A stretch of DNA of 64,000 bases. Origin: CAVZMI01 sp050011775. GTDB lineage: Bacteria; Bacteroidota; Ignavibacteria; UBA10030; CAVZMI01. Below, piece after piece: positions 1-8,323 of this stretch (within the stretch, counting starts at the first letter, position 1; each line of letters opens with the position of its first letter). The notes under the pieces are model-generated. The model was not told the DNA's origin, made no database searches, and saw nothing but the letters and a program-made list of their open reading frames with translations. The stretch is taken from contig JBEKIL010000002.1 of NCBI GenBank assembly GCA_050011775.1, forward strand, positions 1 through 64,000. The letters are read 5' to 3'. The position numbers were made by a program, and so were the translations under genes.

Positions 1-640
1 GTGAATTACGAATTGTGACCTGTCCGCTGGAACGAAGTGAAGGCGGAATGATGAATATTTGAAAGGCAGGATAATGTAAGTTATCCAGTACTTTAGTGCA
101 GGAGGTCGCTGGCCTGAAGGCTTCAGCTCGAGAGTGCTTTTATATAATGCAGCAGCACTTTAGTGTAGCCCGATGGTACTTTCGGACTGCGGAATCCCGA
201 GCTTGTCGAGGGAAAGCAGTACGAAAGTGTTCGATCCCGGCCTGTCCGCCGGAGCGGAGCAAAGGCGGATACCGCCCACATGTCAATGGTGAATTACGAA
301 TTGTGACCTGTCCGCTGGAACGAAGTGAAGGCGGAATGATGAATATTTGAAAGGCAGGATAATGTAAGTTATCCAGTACTTTAGTGCAGGAGGTCGCTGG
401 CCTGAAGATAATGTAAGTTATCCAGTACTTTAGTGCAGGAGGTCACTGGCCTGAGGGCTTCAGCTCGAGAGTGCTTTTATATAATGCAGCAGCACTTTAG
501 TGTAGCCCGATGGTGCTTTCGGACTGCGGAATCCCGAGCTTGTCGAGGGAAAGCAGTACGAAAGTATTCGATCCCGGCCCGTCCGCCGGAGCGGAGCAAA
601 GGCGGATACCGCTCACATGTCAAGGATGAGTTATAAATGA
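1..640. repeat. Tandemly duplicated GC-rich non-coding repeat
   Basis: A unit of 288 bases starting at position 1 begins again at 289, and a 49-base sub-block (about 358-406) is repeated directly at 407. Positions 96-290 and 433-636 are near-identical copies differing by a few substitutions. Inside each copy is a palindromic tract of the form TCCGCC-GGAG...AAAGGCGGA, which recurs elsewhere in the window. Open frames in the copies (96-350, 433-636) are by-products of the repeat and are not called as genes. Function unknown. Confidence 0.85.
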
Positions 641-650
641 AGAATTATGA

Positions 651-737
651 ATGATTAGGGTTATAGTACTGCCCGATGATCCTGATGAAATTACTCTGCA
701 AATTTTAAATGAAATAATCAGTGGTAATTTGGAATAG
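651..737 (+). CDS. Possible 28-residue ORF, perhaps a gene remnant
   Basis: ATG at 651 opens a 28-codon frame ending TAG at 737, with a product rich in Asp, Glu, Ile and Leu (begins MIRVIVLPDD). It lies between the repeat block and the TerC gene. No ribosome-binding site is clear and no family is recognised. The start loosely resembles a response-regulator beginning, so it could be a decayed fragment left by the repeat duplication; it may equally be chance. Confidence 0.2.
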   Translation: MIRVIVLPDDPDEITLQILNEIISGNLE

Positions 738-775
738 ACTGCTGCAACAGCCTACAACGGCTCTCTGGTAACCGA

Positions 776-1699
776 ATGGACTGGACCCTTACTCTCATCA
801 TTTTTCATCTTTTCATCCTTGGAATGCTCGCTCTTGATTTGCAGGTCTTCCATCGAAAAGCGCATGCTGTTACGATGCGTGAAGCACTAGTCTGGAGCAT
901 TTTCTGGGTAGCTATTTCGCTTCTTTTCTGCTTCGTGCTCTTTATCTGGGATAGTCACACTGCAGCGCTTGAGTTTCTTACCGGTTATCTTATCGAAAAA
1001 GCACTTTCGGTTGATAATCTCTTTGTCTTCATCGTTATTTTTTCATATTTCGGAGTTCCGTCCCATCTCCAACATCGGGTCCTTTTTTTTGGTATCCTCG
1101 GCGCCCTCGTTATGCGTGCGGCTTTTATCCTCATCGGTGCCCTATTGATTTCAATATTTCACTGGGTGCTTTATCTTTTCGGAATTATCCTTCTCTTTAC
1201 CGGAGGGAAAATGCTTTTCGGATCAGACATGGATATAGATCCAGGGAAGAATGTCGTCATCAGGTTCTGTCGTAAGTTCTTTCCTGTCACTGCAGACTAT
1301 GAAGGTCAAAGATTTATCGTCCGCCGTGATAAAGGGTACTTCATAACTCCTTTATTTCTGGTGCTCATCACAATCGAAACAAGCGATATCGTGTTCGCCG
1401 TCGATTCTATTCCGGCTATTTTTGCCATTACACAGGATACCCGAATCGTTTATACATCGAATATTTTTGCGATCCTTGGTTTACGAGCGCTATATTTTCT
1501 TCTGGCCGGATTTATTAAGAAATTTGAGTATCTTAAAATCGGCCTTTCTATAGTTTTACTCTATGTAGCAATCAAGATGCTTCTTGTGGATGTGGTAAGG
1601 ATTCCCATTATTGTTTCTCTCGGAGGAGTGTTATTGATATTGACTGTCTCTGTAATAGCATCACTCAGGAAAAAAGGCAGGAATAAATTCTCTTCATGA
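776..1699 (+). CDS. TerC/Alx family integral membrane protein
   Basis: A 307-residue polytopic membrane protein of the TerC family (PF03741). The two family signatures are visible: EKALSVDNLFVF at residues 74-85 and ETSDIVFAVDSIPAIFAIT near 200-218, each with the acidic residues in the membrane that define the family. About seven to nine hydrophobic segments cover the length, and the roughly 310-residue size matches the Alx subgroup. Known members such as E. coli Alx and B. subtilis MeeF/MeeY act in manganese export or metal homeostasis and others associate with tellurite resistance. The substrate here is inference. The start at 776 lacks a strong Shine-Dalgarno. No yybP-ykoY (Mn) riboswitch core could be recognised in the short upstream region. 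Confidence 0.9.
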   Translation: MDWTLTLIIFHLFILGMLALDLQVFHRKAHAVTMREALVWSIFWVAISLLFCFVLFIWDSHTAALEFLTGYLIEKALSVDNLFVFIVIFSYFGVPSHLQHRVLFFGILGALVMRAAFILIGALLISIFHWVLYLFGIILLFTGGKMLFGSDMDIDPGKNVVIRFCRKFFPVTADYEGQRFIVRRDKGYFITPLFLVLITIETSDIVFAVDSIPAIFAITQDTRIVYTSNIFAILGLRALYFLLAGFIKKFEYLKIGLSIVLLYVAIKMLLVDVVRIPIIVSLGGVLLILTVSVIASLRKKGRNKFSS

Positions 1700-1862
1700 T
1701 CCATTGATATTGAGCCATCGATTTTTTCGATTGAAGGAATTGAATCCGCGAATCGGAGATTCCGACTAAATCTGGCCTGAAAAAATAACTTCTCAACCCG
1801 GCAATAATATATCATAGAATAAAAAGATCTCGGTATTCTCGTCTTTCTTTTTTGGAGTACTT

Positions 1863-3005
1863 ATGCCGGATTCTCTTCCGCGACGTTTTATCTTTGTTGA
1901 TCTTCTGCGCGGACTCGCCGTCTTCGTTATGATCGAAGTGCATGTGGTCAATGCGATCCTTCTGCCTTCTCTCCGGACAGGCGATTTTTTTAGCGTGTTG
2001 AATTTTATTAACGGACTTGTTGCCCCATCGTTTATTTTCATTGCGGGCTTCGCATTTGCCATTTCAGCGCGAAGGAAATGGAACGACTACACGAAACCCA
2101 GCCGACCTCTTTTCATTCAGATACGCCGGCTCGGCATTATTATTCTCATCGGATATTTGCTCCACCTGCCGGTATTTTCATTTCGAAAATTGTTGTTTGA
2201 ATCCACCCCGCAGATGTGGGAAAAATTTTTCCAATCGGATGTACTCCATTGCATAGGAATGTCATTGATATTCCTGCAGATTCTGGTCTTACTTATCAAA
2301 CGTGAAAAATGGGTCTACACGACGGCCGGAATAGTTGGTCTGGTTTTTATTTTTGGAGCCCCATTGGCATGGATGAAAGATTATTCTGGAATTATTTCAC
2401 GACCACTGGCTGCTTATATCAATAATTTCAATTATTCACTTTTTTCGCTTTTTCCATGGTCCGGGTATCTTATGGCTGGAGCCGTTATATCGTCCTTTTT
2501 TGTACGGATGAACGAATCGGGTCAAACGGCTCGATTCATGAGATATGTGTCGACTATTGCTGCAGTAATGATAGCCGGTGGGGTCATTTTCGAAATCCTG
2601 CCATTTTCCATCTATCCCGTGACCGATTTCTGGCGGACAAGTCCGCAGTTCTTTTTCATCAGGCTCGGTATCGTGATTCTCCTTCTGGTCGGGCTCTGGT
2701 GTGGAGAGCAAAAACTTCATTATGGCGGTTCATTCCTGACGCGATTCGGTCAAGAATCGCTGATCATCTATGTGTCGCATCTGACGATCATCTTCGGTTC
2801 CATCTTCGGGGATCGGAGTATCGCGACGATCATAGGAAAAACACAGGGATATGAAACATCGTTTTTGGTGACGGCGGTACTGATTATGGCGATGATCGGA
2901 CTTGCCTATTTATGGCACTGGTTAAAACGCGATCACAAAACAACAGCCCACATCATCCAATGGGGAGGAGTAATACTCTTTTTTGTATTGTTCTTATGGA
3001 GGTAG
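1863..3005 (+). CDS. Membrane acyltransferase, HGSNAT-catalytic/DUF1624-like
   Basis: A 380-residue multi-pass membrane protein. The N-terminus (residues 6-28, with FVDLLRGLAVFVMI) carries the Asp-Leu-Leu-Arg-Gly pattern typical of the heparan-alpha-glucosaminide N-acetyltransferase catalytic domain family (PF07786/DUF1624) and related acyltransferases. Around ten hydrophobic segments follow and the C-terminus is also in the membrane. Family members transfer acetyl groups from cytoplasmic acetyl-CoA across the membrane to a sugar acceptor. The acceptor cannot be told from this locus, because the neighbours (TerC upstream, a tRNA downstream) give no pathway. ATG at 1863 follows GGAG (1853-1856) by six bases. 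Confidence 0.75.
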   Translation: MPDSLPRRFIFVDLLRGLAVFVMIEVHVVNAILLPSLRTGDFFSVLNFINGLVAPSFIFIAGFAFAISARRKWNDYTKPSRPLFIQIRRLGIIILIGYLLHLPVFSFRKLLFESTPQMWEKFFQSDVLHCIGMSLIFLQILVLLIKREKWVYTTAGIVGLVFIFGAPLAWMKDYSGIISRPLAAYINNFNYSLFSLFPWSGYLMAGAVISSFFVRMNESGQTARFMRYVSTIAAVMIAGGVIFEILPFSIYPVTDFWRTSPQFFFIRLGIVILLLVGLWCGEQKLHYGGSFLTRFGQESLIIYVSHLTIIFGSIFGDRSIATIIGKTQGYETSFLVTAVLIMAMIGLAYLWHWLKRDHKTTAHIIQWGGVILFFVLFLWR

Positions 3006-3035
3006 TAAAAAGCCTTAAAAATAAAGGTTTGTAAG

Positions 3036-3109
3036 TACGCCCGTAGGGATTCGAACCCCAAACCTTCTGATCCGTAGTCAGATGCTCTATCCAATTGAGC
3101 TACGGGCGC
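3036..3109 (-). tRNA. tRNA-Arg (anticodon ACG)
   Basis: The minus strand folds as a full cloverleaf. The acceptor arm GCGCCCG pairs with CGGGCGT, the D arm contains AGCTCAATTGGATAGAGC, the anticodon loop has ACG flanked by a CTGA/TCAG stem, and the T arm contains GGTTCGAATCC. The CCA end is not encoded. An open frame over the same bases is an artefact of the tRNA. Confidence 0.95.
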
Positions 3110-3232
3110 AAACCTAATATGACGAAAATACACAAAAAAAATCCATGATGCAAATATCATATTCCCGGTTGCAAAAGCTCATATTCATGTTTATATTATG
3201 TTTTCTTATTAGGGAACCGGAAGCCATATTGC

Positions 3233-3943
3233 ATGTCCGCTGAAAAGTCACAACAAAATGGAAATCCAAAAACGATCATCGTTGTCGAAGACGATCCGAT
3301 GCAGCAATTGATTCTGAGTAAGACTCTCGGTACTCATGGATATGAAGTAACAATAACAGATGATGGCCGGTCTGGACTGGAAAAAGCCCACGTGATAAAG
3401 CCTAATGTTCTTATCACAGACTGGATGATGCCTGAGATGGATGGTGGAGAACTCTGCCGTCGAATCAAAGAAGATCCCGAACTTCGTTTTACTTATGTTA
3501 TAATTCTCACTGCAAAAGAAGGAAGTGATGCAAAAATCCAGGGATTGGACAGTGGTGCCGATGACTATCTGGTAAAACCGTTTCAATTTGAAGAACTGCT
3601 TGCACGTGTGCGGGTCGGTTTCCGTATCCGCGCGTTACAACAAGAATTAGCATTCTTACAACACCAGCTTGCTATTGTCGAGCTTGCTCGAACTATGGGA
3701 CATGAGATCAACAACCCGTTGGCAATTTTGAAGGGCTATATAGAACTTGCCGAGATTTACCTGAAGAAGCATCCGGATGAAACACTGCAACGGCAGCTTT
3801 CACTGATACGATCTGCGGCAGAAAAAATACAGTTGGTCGTCGGACGATTGCAACAACTGAGAAATCCGACGCAGACAGAATATATTCGTGGTATGAATAT
3901 GGTAGATTTGTGGGATATTGGAAAGAAAGATACACCGTTGTAG
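3233..3943 (+). CDS. Response-regulator receiver with HisKA dimerisation domain, no ATPase domain
   Basis: A 236-residue protein. Residues 13-125 are a CheY-like receiver with the acidic pair EDD, phospho-acceptor Asp in LITDWMMPEMDG, the conserved Thr (ILTAKE) and Lys (LVKPF). After a coiled-coil linker comes a HisKA-type dimerisation helix with an intact H-box, MGHEINNPLAILKGYIEL (about residues 162-179). The protein then ends about 50 residues later with no N, G1, F or G2 boxes, so no HATPase_c domain. It cannot autophosphorylate by itself. It may receive phosphate from another kinase, act as a phosphotransfer device, or be a truncated hybrid kinase. The ordered C-terminus and intact reading frame argue against recent decay. 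Its stop codon touches the 3' end of the opposing tRNA-Glu gene. Confidence 0.8.
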   Translation: MSAEKSQQNGNPKTIIVVEDDPMQQLILSKTLGTHGYEVTITDDGRSGLEKAHVIKPNVLITDWMMPEMDGGELCRRIKEDPELRFTYVIILTAKEGSDAKIQGLDSGADDYLVKPFQFEELLARVRVGFRIRALQQELAFLQHQLAIVELARTMGHEINNPLAILKGYIELAEIYLKKHPDETLQRQLSLIRSAAEKIQLVVGRLQQLRNPTQTEYIRGMNMVDLWDIGKKDTPL

Positions 3944-4012
3944 CCTTAACGGGAATCGAACCCGTATTTGAGCCTTGAGAGGGCTCCGTCCTGACCGTTA
4001 GACGATAAGGCC
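3941..4012 (-). tRNA. tRNA-Glu (anticodon CTC)
   Basis: Minus-strand cloverleaf: acceptor GGCCTTA with TAAGGCT, anticodon stem GAGCC/GGCTC around the loop CTCTCAA (anticodon CTC), and T arm GGGTTCGATTCCC. The 3' end of the tRNA meets the stop codon of the plus-strand receiver gene, a tail-to-tail contact of about three bases. Confidence 0.93.
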
Positions 4013-4038
4013 AGCATCGGCTGTTTGAATGGCTCTAT

Positions 4039-4200
4039 CTATTGCCGATTTCTGATTTATGATTGCCGAACTGAGACGGCTTCATTTTTTTCTGATCTAT
4101 GACTGAAATCTTAAAAACGTGAGTAATACCTGGTTATCATCTACGATCGAAAAAACCAGAGTCTTTTACCCAGAAATCGTCAATCATAAATCGGCAATAG
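4039..4200. repeat. Inverted repeat between tRNA genes
   Basis: The arms CTATTGCCGATT...TTATGATTG (4039-4066) and CAATCATAAATCGGCAATAG (4181-4200) are inverted copies separated by about 105 bases, giving a MITE-like arrangement between tRNA-Glu and tRNA-Gln. No gene is seen inside. Confidence 0.7.
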
Positions 4201-4226
4201 AAAAAACCATTTCAATGCTGTTTCTG

Positions 4227-4299
4227 CTGCCCCGCTAGGGTTCGAACCTAGACTTTCCTGATCCAGAGTCAGGCGTGTTGCCAATTACACCACGGGGCA
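4227..4299 (-). tRNA. tRNA-Gln (anticodon CTG)
   Basis: Minus-strand cloverleaf with a perfect seven-pair acceptor (TGCCCCG/CGGGGCA), anticodon stem CCTGA/TCAGG around CTCTGGA (anticodon CTG), and T arm TAGGTTCGAACCCTA. The nearby gatA gene suggests, without proof, that Gln-tRNA is made here by the Glu-tRNA amidotransferase route. Confidence 0.94.
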
Positions 4300-4384
4300 A
4301 AATTGTTATAAATGTTAGTGAAAACTGACCTGAAAATCAAGCCTTTTTCCCTTTCTCTGCTTTAAGGGCGAGGGAAATCATTTC

Positions 4385-4416
4385 CTTGACTTTCCTTTCA
4401 GATTTTATTATTTTTG
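4385..4416 (+). promoter_or_regulatory. Candidate Bacteroidota-type promoter for purC
   Basis: TTG at 4385-4387 is followed after 21 bases by TATTTTTG at 4409-4416, matching the Bacteroidota sigma consensus TTG-N17-23-TAnnTTTG. It lies 60 bases before the purC start, with the Shine-Dalgarno AAAGGAG in between. Whether this lineage uses that consensus is inference. Confidence 0.35.
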
Positions 4417-4475
4417 CACACTAAATTCGTTAAGATGTCGGATTTCCTCCTCTTCTCTACCCAAAGGAGTTTCCG

Positions 4476-5195
4476 GTGCCAAAACAGGAAAAGAAGGAAC
4501 TGTGTTTCAACGGTAGAAGTAAGAGGCTGTATCGAATTGAGAAATCCGATAGTACACTTTTAGAGTTTAAGGACGAAACAGAGTTACGTAACAAACAGAA
4601 AGTAAAGATTAAGGACCGAGGGGCGTTCAATAACGAGATTACCGCGTATCTTTTTGAGTATCTTGAGGGATACCATATACCGACGTATTTTGTGAAGAAG
4701 ATTTCTCCGACGGAATCCGTTGTTAAATCTCTTGATCTATTTCCTCTTGATATAGTAGTTCGCAATGTGGCGGGTTCGGCATTTGCAAAGCGTTACGGAG
4801 TGAAAGAAGGAACCGACTTACCATATCCAGTTATTGAGCATTATTATGTGAATGAAGAGCTTCATAGTCCATTTGTCAACGAGTATCATGTGTACGTCTT
4901 ATCGATTGCTTCACCTGAAGAGTTACGTATTATGAACCGTATGGCATCGAAGACCAACGCGGTACTCCGGTCGCTGTGCGATCGCCGCCGATTGAAGCTT
5001 GTCGATTGTACACTTCGTTTCGGCCGGCATAAAGGGCAGATTCTGTTGGGAGATGAAATCACTCCGGAAACATGTCAGTTCTGGGATGTTACGGGTCGCC
5101 GCATCGATAAAGAGCGGTTCCGTGTCGACGGCTCCGAATCACGCGAGGTTTATGAAGAAATTCGCAATCGCATTGTCAAGGGTATCAGTACTTGA
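4476..5195 (+). CDS. purC: Phosphoribosylaminoimidazole-succinocarboxamide synthase
   Basis: A 239-residue SAICAR synthetase, the ATP-dependent purine-biosynthesis enzyme joining aspartate to CAIR. Family signatures include KIKDRGAFNNEITAYLFEYL near residues 45-64, the VVRNVAGSAFAKRYG block near 92-106, and the substrate segment LVDCTLRFGRHKGQILLGDEI near 174-194. The length is normal for the family. The start is GTG at 4476, supported by AAAGGAG at 4463-4469 with a six-base gap. The stop overlaps the start of the following psd gene by four bases, indicating translational coupling. First gene of a mixed purine, phospholipid and Tat run. Confidence 0.96.
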   Translation: MPKQEKKELCFNGRSKRLYRIEKSDSTLLEFKDETELRNKQKVKIKDRGAFNNEITAYLFEYLEGYHIPTYFVKKISPTESVVKSLDLFPLDIVVRNVAGSAFAKRYGVKEGTDLPYPVIEHYYVNEELHSPFVNEYHVYVLSIASPEELRIMNRMASKTNAVLRSLCDRRRLKLVDCTLRFGRHKGQILLGDEITPETCQFWDVTGRRIDKERFRVDGSESREVYEEIRNRIVKGIST

Positions 5196-5866
5196 TGATG
5201 AATGAGGGTGTGATGGGATTGACAAAGTATGGCACCGATACGCTGCTGACAATCGGTATTGTGTGCCTTGTAATTATTCTTGCGGCTCTGTTTCTTATCA
5301 ATCACGCCACAATTAAAACTGTTATCATTATTTTATCTGTGGTGTTTTTAGGCTTTTCGTTGAATTTTTTTCGAGATCCGCACCGTAATCCCCCACATAA
5401 CGACAACGCAATTCTCTCTCCAGCCGACGGTACCGTCGTGCTGATTAAGGATGTCGATGAACGGGAATTTCTAAATGCGCCTGCAGTTCAGGTGAGTATT
5501 TTTATGTCTCCGCTTGATGTTCATGTAAATCGCTTCCCAATCAGCGGAACAGTGGTTTTTTTTCGTTATATTACGGGTGACTATATTGTGGCAATGGATG
5601 ATAAATCGTCTGAACGGAATGAACGAACGCATATCGGAATTGAAAACGGACGATTCAGGGTGTTGATAAAACAAATTGCAGGATTTATTGCGCGACGGAT
5701 AGTATGCGATCTTCATGTCGGTGATCGTGCCGTCGCGGGTGAGCGATTCGGCATGATTAAATTCGGTTCCCGAGTCGATGTGATTATGCCCGTTGGAACG
5801 ACGGTGAATATCTCACTGAATCAGCATGTCACTGCGGGTGAGACAGTTATCGGGATGATGAGGTAA
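5192..5866 (+). CDS. psd: Phosphatidylserine decarboxylase proenzyme, short form
   Basis: A 224-residue protein of the short (archaeal-type, class A) phosphatidylserine decarboxylase family, which makes phosphatidylethanolamine. The self-processing site FGSR lies at residues 191-194; cleavage before Ser193 would create the pyruvoyl group. Two hydrophobic helices occupy residues 15-58, and LSPADG at 75-80 and SIFMSPLDVHVNR at 102-114 are conserved family blocks. The start at 5192 overlaps purC by four bases; an internal ATG at 5213 is also possible. pssA, supplying its substrate, follows. Confidence 0.94.
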   Translation: MMMNEGVMGLTKYGTDTLLTIGIVCLVIILAALFLINHATIKTVIIILSVVFLGFSLNFFRDPHRNPPHNDNAILSPADGTVVLIKDVDEREFLNAPAVQVSIFMSPLDVHVNRFPISGTVVFFRYITGDYIVAMDDKSSERNERTHIGIENGRFRVLIKQIAGFIARRIVCDLHVGDRAVAGERFGMIKFGSRVDVIMPVGTTVNISLNQHVTAGETVIGMMR

Positions 5867-5877
5867 AAGCATAGAAT

Positions 5878-5985
5878 GTTTCAGGTTTAAGGTTTAAAGT
5901 TTCATGTTAAAATGCAGGGAACTGAAACCTGAAAACTGAAACCTGAAAACTGAAACCTGAAACCTGAAACTTTAAACTTGAAACT
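5878..5985. repeat. Short tandem and inverted repeat in psd-pssA gap
   Basis: Four or so copies of a GAAACCTGAAA(A)CT-like unit sit at about 5930-5972. They are flanked by inverted arms: TTTCAGGTTTAAGGTTTAAA from 5878 pairs with the CCTGAAACTTTAAACTTGAAA tract ending near 5985. The spacer is about 150 bases and holds no gene. Confidence 0.75.
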
Positions 5986-6020
5986 CGTCGGTACGGCGGT
6001 ATCTTTTACGGGGATCTTTT

Positions 6021-6788
6021 ATGAGGATTACACGTGCGGTTGTACCGAGCTTGTTCACTGTGTTGAACATGTTCTGCGGTTTCAATGCAATCGTGAGTAC
6101 TAGCAAAGGCGATTACGTCGTAGCAATCTGGTTTGTCGTCCTTGCAGGAGTGTTCGATTCTGTTGATGGAATGATGGCGCGACTCACAAAATCGACGAGT
6201 CAGTTCGGCGTTGAGATCGATTCTCTGTCCGATATTGTATCCTTTGGTGTCGCGCCGTCGTTTATTGTGTATCACGTGTATCTGAAGGAACTCAACGGGA
6301 TCGGCATATTGATCAGTTCATTACTGATGATTTTCGGAGGGATTCGCCTGGCCAGGTTTAATGTCCAACTCGTCGGTTTTAATAAATCGTTTTTCACCGG
6401 ATTACCGATTCCTGCATCGGCAGTCACCGTCTGTTCATTTATCCTGCAGATGTATGATAACACGTTCGGATTGAATGCCTTGGGCCGTGCAGTACTTCCG
6501 TATCTTGTAATTGCGATATCACTGCTCATGGTCAGCCATGTGAAGTACGATACGTTCCCCAAGTTTTCGAAAAAGGGAATAAAGAAGGAACCGATAAAAT
6601 TTTTCCTCTTTGTGGTTGGAGTCATCATCGTCATGGTTACGAAAGGGCAGGCGTTATTCGGTATATCAATGCTCTTCGTTGTGTTCGGAGCGGTTCGATA
6701 CGCGATCGGTTTTGGGAAACACTTACTCTACCCGTCATCGAAAGCCGCTGAAGAGGAAGAGACCGAAATAGGCAGCGTAGATTTATAA
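6021..6788 (+). CDS. pssA: CDP-diacylglycerol--serine O-phosphatidyltransferase
   Basis: A 255-residue multi-pass membrane enzyme of the CDP-alcohol phosphatidyltransferase family. The catalytic motif D-x2-D-G-x2-A-R-x8-G-x3-D-x3-D is complete at residues 46-71 (starts DSVDGMMAR, ends EIDSLSD). It is followed by SFGVAPSF, typical of the PssA subgroup. It makes phosphatidylserine from CDP-diacylglycerol and serine, feeding the upstream decarboxylase psd. Six or more hydrophobic segments are present. The ATG at 6021 follows a GGGGA-type site. Confidence 0.95.
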   Translation: MRITRAVVPSLFTVLNMFCGFNAIVSTSKGDYVVAIWFVVLAGVFDSVDGMMARLTKSTSQFGVEIDSLSDIVSFGVAPSFIVYHVYLKELNGIGILISSLLMIFGGIRLARFNVQLVGFNKSFFTGLPIPASAVTVCSFILQMYDNTFGLNALGRAVLPYLVIAISLLMVSHVKYDTFPKFSKKGIKKEPIKFFLFVVGVIIVMVTKGQALFGISMLFVVFGAVRYAIGFGKHLLYPSSKAAEEEETEIGSVDL

Positions 6789-6819
6789 TGATTGTATTGT
6801 GTAAAAGGAAGGACCACGC

Positions 6820-7071
6820 GTGTTCATAGCAAAAATTACCGTCACTCTTCGGAAATCAATTCTTGATCCTCAAGGGAAAGCAGTCCTGCATGGTGCCCAT
6901 TCCCTGGGATATGCGGCTGTCAATGATATACGGATAGGAAAGTTTATCGAAATGAAAATCGATGCCCCGACGGAAGCTGAAGCGCGTAGGGTCACAGAAG
7001 AAATATGCCAGAAACTACTGGCAAATCCAGTAATGGAAGATTATCGTTATACCATGGAACTAAGCATATGA
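6820..7071 (+). CDS. purS: Phosphoribosylformylglycinamidine synthase subunit PurS
   Basis: An 83-residue PurS protein, the small subunit of the three-part FGAM synthase (PurS, PurQ, PurL). It has the family pattern of a VTLRKSILDPQG start, then a G-Y-x-V-x-D-I-R-I-G-K-like strand (residues 30-41), then LLANPVMEDY near 67-76. The start codon is GTG at 6820, with AAAGGAAGGA 11-20 bases before it. It overlaps purQ by four bases (ATGA). The large purL subunit is not in the window. Confidence 0.94.
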   Translation: MFIAKITVTLRKSILDPQGKAVLHGAHSLGYAAVNDIRIGKFIEMKIDAPTEAEARRVTEEICQKLLANPVMEDYRYTMELSI

Positions 7072-7802
7072 ATTCAGAGATTAAATTCGGAATCGTTGTT
7101 TTTCCGGGATCAAATTGTGACCACGACGCATATCATGTCGCGAAACATATCATGGGTCAGGATGCACGGTTTATCTGGCACAAGGAAGGATCGGTCGGTG
7201 ATGTCGACGTCGTTGTTCTTCCCGGAGGATTCTCTTATGGCGATTATCTGCGGTGTGGTGCAATTGCACGTTTCTCGCCGGTAATGAAAGATGTAGTCCG
7301 CTTTGCACATGAAGGTGGAACGGTCATCGGTATCTGCAACGGATTTCAGGTACTGTGCGAGGCTGGATTGCTGCCCGGCGTGTTGCTGCGGAATAAATCG
7401 TTGAAATTCGAATGCCGCGTTGTCCGACTGAGAGTCGAAAACGCGCTGACACGATTTACACAAAAATATACACGTGGGAATGTGATCTCGATTCCAATTG
7501 CTCACGGCGACGGGAATTATTTTGCCGAACCCGATGTGATTCACCAATTACTCGATCATCAGAGGATTGTATTCCGCTATTGTGATGCGAATGGTGAAAT
7601 TACGCCGGAATCGAATCCGAATGGATCGATATTGAATATCGCCGGAATTATCAATGAACGTGGAAATGTCCTGGGAATGATGCCGCATCCGGAACGCGCA
7701 TCGGAAGAACTTCTGGGAATGAACGACGGACGGAAAGTGTTCGAGTCTATTATAGAGAGTGTTATGAATCAATGTTCAACAATCGCCGAAAGGGTGGGAT
7801 GA
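7068..7802 (+). CDS. purQ: Phosphoribosylformylglycinamidine synthase subunit PurQ
   Basis: A 244-residue class I glutamine amidotransferase that supplies ammonia to PurL. The nucleophile Cys90 is in VIGICNGFQVL, and the His-Glu pair is in MMPHPERA near residues 208-215. The early PGSNCD and LPGGFSYGDYLR blocks are PurQ-specific. I start it at ATG 7068, which overlaps the purS stop (ATGA) and gives the normal family length. An upstream in-frame start at 7005 would add 21 residues lying over purS. Confidence 0.96.
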   Translation: MNSEIKFGIVVFPGSNCDHDAYHVAKHIMGQDARFIWHKEGSVGDVDVVVLPGGFSYGDYLRCGAIARFSPVMKDVVRFAHEGGTVIGICNGFQVLCEAGLLPGVLLRNKSLKFECRVVRLRVENALTRFTQKYTRGNVISIPIAHGDGNYFAEPDVIHQLLDHQRIVFRYCDANGEITPESNPNGSILNIAGIINERGNVLGMMPHPERASEELLGMNDGRKVFESIIESVMNQCSTIAERVG

Positions 7803-7805
7803 GGA

Positions 7806-8003
7806 ATGAATCTGGGAGCACCGGAAATAATATTAATCATTCTTGTCATTGTCATTTTCTTTGGTGCCAAGAAAATCCCGGAACTTGCCCAGGGACTGGG
7901 AAAAGGAATCAGAGAATTCCGTAAAGCTGCCCGCGAGATCGAAGAAGATGTCCAGCAAGAACCGAAAAAACTCGATGAGAAACCATCTGAGGAGAAGAAG
8001 TAA
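7806..8003 (+). CDS. tatA: Twin-arginine translocase subunit TatA/E, copy 1
   Basis: A 65-residue Tat component. A short N-terminal membrane helix (residues 6-20) is followed by FFGAKKIPELAQGLGKGIREF, the hinge and amphipathic helix typical of TatA, then a highly charged tail. In the Tat pathway TatA multimers form the route for folded proteins with twin-arginine signals. It starts three bases after purQ. A second tatA follows; tatC is not in this window. Confidence 0.93.
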   Translation: MNLGAPEIILIILVIVIFFGAKKIPELAQGLGKGIREFRKAAREIEEDVQQEPKKLDEKPSEEKK

Positions 8004-8054
8004 TCTTGCAGAAGTATTTCGGGCAAGAGCGGGTACACATGGGGAGATGAAATC

Positions 8055-8237
8055 ATGTTTGAAAACCTTGGTTTTGGAGAAATCCTTTTAATTGCAGTTG
8101 TCATGCTGATTTTCTTTGGTCCGAAAAAACTACCGGAGATCGGGAAGAGCTTCGGCAAAGGATTATCGGAATTCAAGCGGGCAATGCGCGATGTGCAGGA
8201 TAGCATTACATCAGAAATCGACAAAGAAAAAAAATAG
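8055..8237 (+). CDS. tatA: Twin-arginine translocase subunit TatA/E, copy 2
   Basis: A 60-residue second TatA-type protein with the same layout: a membrane helix at residues 8-19, FFGPKKLPEIGKSFGKGLSEF, then a charged tail. The FFGPKKLPE hinge with Pro is nearer the textbook TatA form than copy 1. In many bacteria a neighbouring pair is TatA plus TatB. Neither copy is long enough to be a typical TatB, so a two-TatA system or a short TatB-like partner is possible. Preceded by GGGGAGATGAAATC at a suitable distance. Confidence 0.92.
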   Translation: MFENLGFGEILLIAVVMLIFFGPKKLPEIGKSFGKGLSEFKRAMRDVQDSITSEIDKEKK

Positions 8238-8323
8238 AGTGATTAGCAGCAATCCGACAAACCATCACTTACACCGAAGAATCGGATTATTTCCTTCTCT
8301 GACTATTTCAGGAGTGTCGAAGA

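Noticed and set aside
96..636. Two similar open frames (96-350, 433-636) as paralogous genes
   Set aside because: They are translations of a duplicated palindromic repeat, with low-complexity PPERSKGG-like peptide and no ribosome-binding site.
640..775. Mn-sensing yybP-ykoY riboswitch before the TerC gene
   Set aside because: TerC genes often have one, but the conserved core and paired stems could not be found in this interval.
2933..3160. Minus-strand open frame of 75 residues
   Set aside because: It runs across tRNA-Arg and gives the typical artefact peptide of a tRNA gene.
5920..5985. Short direct repeats as a CRISPR array
   Set aside because: Units are about 14 bases with no spacers of constant length, and no cas gene is in the window.
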